DNA from: Rohdeia sp044358925
GTDB lineage: Bacteria; Planctomycetota; UBA1135; GCA-002686595
NCBI GenBank assembly: GCA_044358925.1
Contig: JBIKNC010000239.1
Coordinates: 1-6,515 of the forward strand
Reading direction: 5' to 3'
Length of the DNA stretch: 6,515 nucleotides
The notes under the pieces are model-generated. The model was not told the origin of the DNA, searched no databases, and saw only the letters and a list, made by a program, of their open reading frames with translations. Within the stretch, counting starts at the first letter, position 1; the number at the start of each line of letters is the position of its first letter. The position numbers were made by a program, and so were the translations under genes. Positions 5,924-6,515 of this stretch are shown here, in pieces.

Positions 5924-6515
5924 GTGGGATTCCTCGAAGGTCGCACCGGCGTCGTGCTGGGTGTCGCGAACAAACGCTCGATCGCTTGGGCCTGCGCGAA
6001 GGCTCTCAGTGACCAGGGCATGCGCCTCGCCTTCACGTACGTGGGCGAACGCCTCGAGAAGTCGGTGCGCGACCTCGCGGCCGAGATCCCGAACTCGATC
6101 GTCCTGCCCTGCGACGTGACGGTCCCCGAGCAGATCGACACGGCCTTCGCCGCCATCGGCGAAGAGTTCGGCTTCCTCGACTGCGTCCTGCACGGCGTCG
6201 CGTTCGCGAAGAAGGAGGAGCTGGTCGGCGACTTCTTCAACACGAGCAAGGAGGGCTACCAACTCGCGCACGACGTGTCGGCCTACTCGCTGACGGCCGT
6301 CGCGCGGCGCGCACTGCCGCTCATGGAGGGTCGCAAAGGGTCGATCGTCACGCTGACGTACATCGGGTCGGAGCGCGTGATCGAGAACTACAACGTGATG
6401 GGCATCGCGAAGGCTGCGCTCGAAGCCTCGGTGCGTTATCTCGCGCACGACCTCGGCCCGCGCGGCATCCGCGTGAACGCGATTTCGGCCGGTCCGATCC
6501 GCACGCTCTCGGCGG
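5924..6515 (+). CDS. fabI: enoyl-[acyl-carrier-protein] reductase (NADH), N-terminal 197 residues (3' end outside window)
   Basis: FabI reduces the trans-2 double bond of enoyl-ACP, the last step of each elongation cycle in type II fatty-acid synthesis, in the cytosol. About 197 of a usual 255-265 residues are visible. Seen directly: the short-chain dehydrogenase-like cofactor motif GVANKRSIAWACAKAL (13-28), DV at 64-65 that lines the adenine pocket, HGVAFAKKEELVGDFFNTSKEGY (90-112), TLTYIG (143-148), NYNVMGIAKAALE (155-167) and RVNAISAGPIRTLSA (183-197). The residues known from E. coli FabI as Tyr146, Tyr156 and Lys163 fall at the same numbers here. The 90-135 stretch resembles the Bacillus-type FabI more than the enterobacterial one. 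The start is GTG with AGGAG upstream. The gene is divergent from the regulatory operon and shares its upstream region, which makes shared regulation possible but unproven. The C-terminal substrate-loop region is outside the window. Confidence 0.96.
   Translation, partial: MGFLEGRTGVVLGVANKRSIAWACAKALSDQGMRLAFTYVGERLEKSVRDLAAEIPNSIVLPCDVTVPEQIDTAFAAIGEEFGFLDCVLHGVAFAKKEELVGDFFNTSKEGYQLAHDVSAYSLTAVARRALPLMEGRKGSIVTLTYIGSERVIENYNVMGIAKAALEASVRYLAHDLGPRGIRVNAISAGPIRTLSA

Noticed and set aside
6200..6202. Ala at FabI position 93, where E. coli has Gly and triclosan-resistant mutants carry substitutions
   Set aside because: Ala is the normal residue in Bacillus-type FabI, which this protein resembles, so it is not evidence of acquired resistance.
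5702..6448. Upstream extension of the sigma-like gene to an ATG at 6448
   Set aside because: It would run antisense through fabI and the intergenic region. The strong GGAGGAG site places the start at 5701.
1..6515. CRISPR arrays, tRNA or rRNA genes, insertion sequences, toxin-antitoxin or phage genes
   Set aside because: Looked for and not seen: no spaced direct repeats, no cloverleaf-like segments, no transposase or integrase motifs, and base composition is even across the window.

Overview
The window is very GC-rich (roughly 70% by eye), densely coding, and reads as chromosomal DNA from a free-living bacterium. I see no mobile element, tRNA, rRNA, CRISPR array or phage gene. The style of the regulatory proteins (a decayed ECF-like sigma protein, and a long decayed AAA+/Fis regulator with GAF-like domains) reminds me of high-GC Planctomycetota. 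That placement is an impression from memory, not a result.

Layout. Five genes lie on the minus strand and are read right to left. (1) A 267-residue protein resembling a degenerate ECF-type sigma factor (4898-5701). (2) A 273-residue helical protein of unknown function (4080-4901). (3) A 981-residue protein built like a sigma-54 activator, with GAF-like regions, an AAA+ domain and a Fis-type helix-turn-helix, but with eroded ATPase motifs and no GAFTGA loop (1138-4083). (4) An exported NTF2-like protein (401-1141). (5) The 5' part of queA, the queuosine tRNA-modification gene, which runs off the left edge (1-404). A 222-bp divergent intergenic region (5702-5923) separates this cluster from fabI, the enoyl-ACP reductase gene, which is on the plus strand and runs off the right edge.

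All four junctions in the minus-strand cluster can be read as 4-base stop/start overlaps (ATGA, ATGA, GTGA, GTGA). This argues for one translationally coupled operon starting at about 5701. The first three genes look like a regulatory set: a sigma-like protein, a helical adaptor-like protein and a pseudo-enhancer-binding protein. The last two look like structural or housekeeping genes. The link between the regulators and queuosine modification or fatty-acid synthesis is positional only.

The best candidate for something undescribed is the three-gene regulatory set. Its two recognisable members have each lost the hallmark residues of their parent families while keeping the overall architecture and a DNA-binding-like C-terminus.
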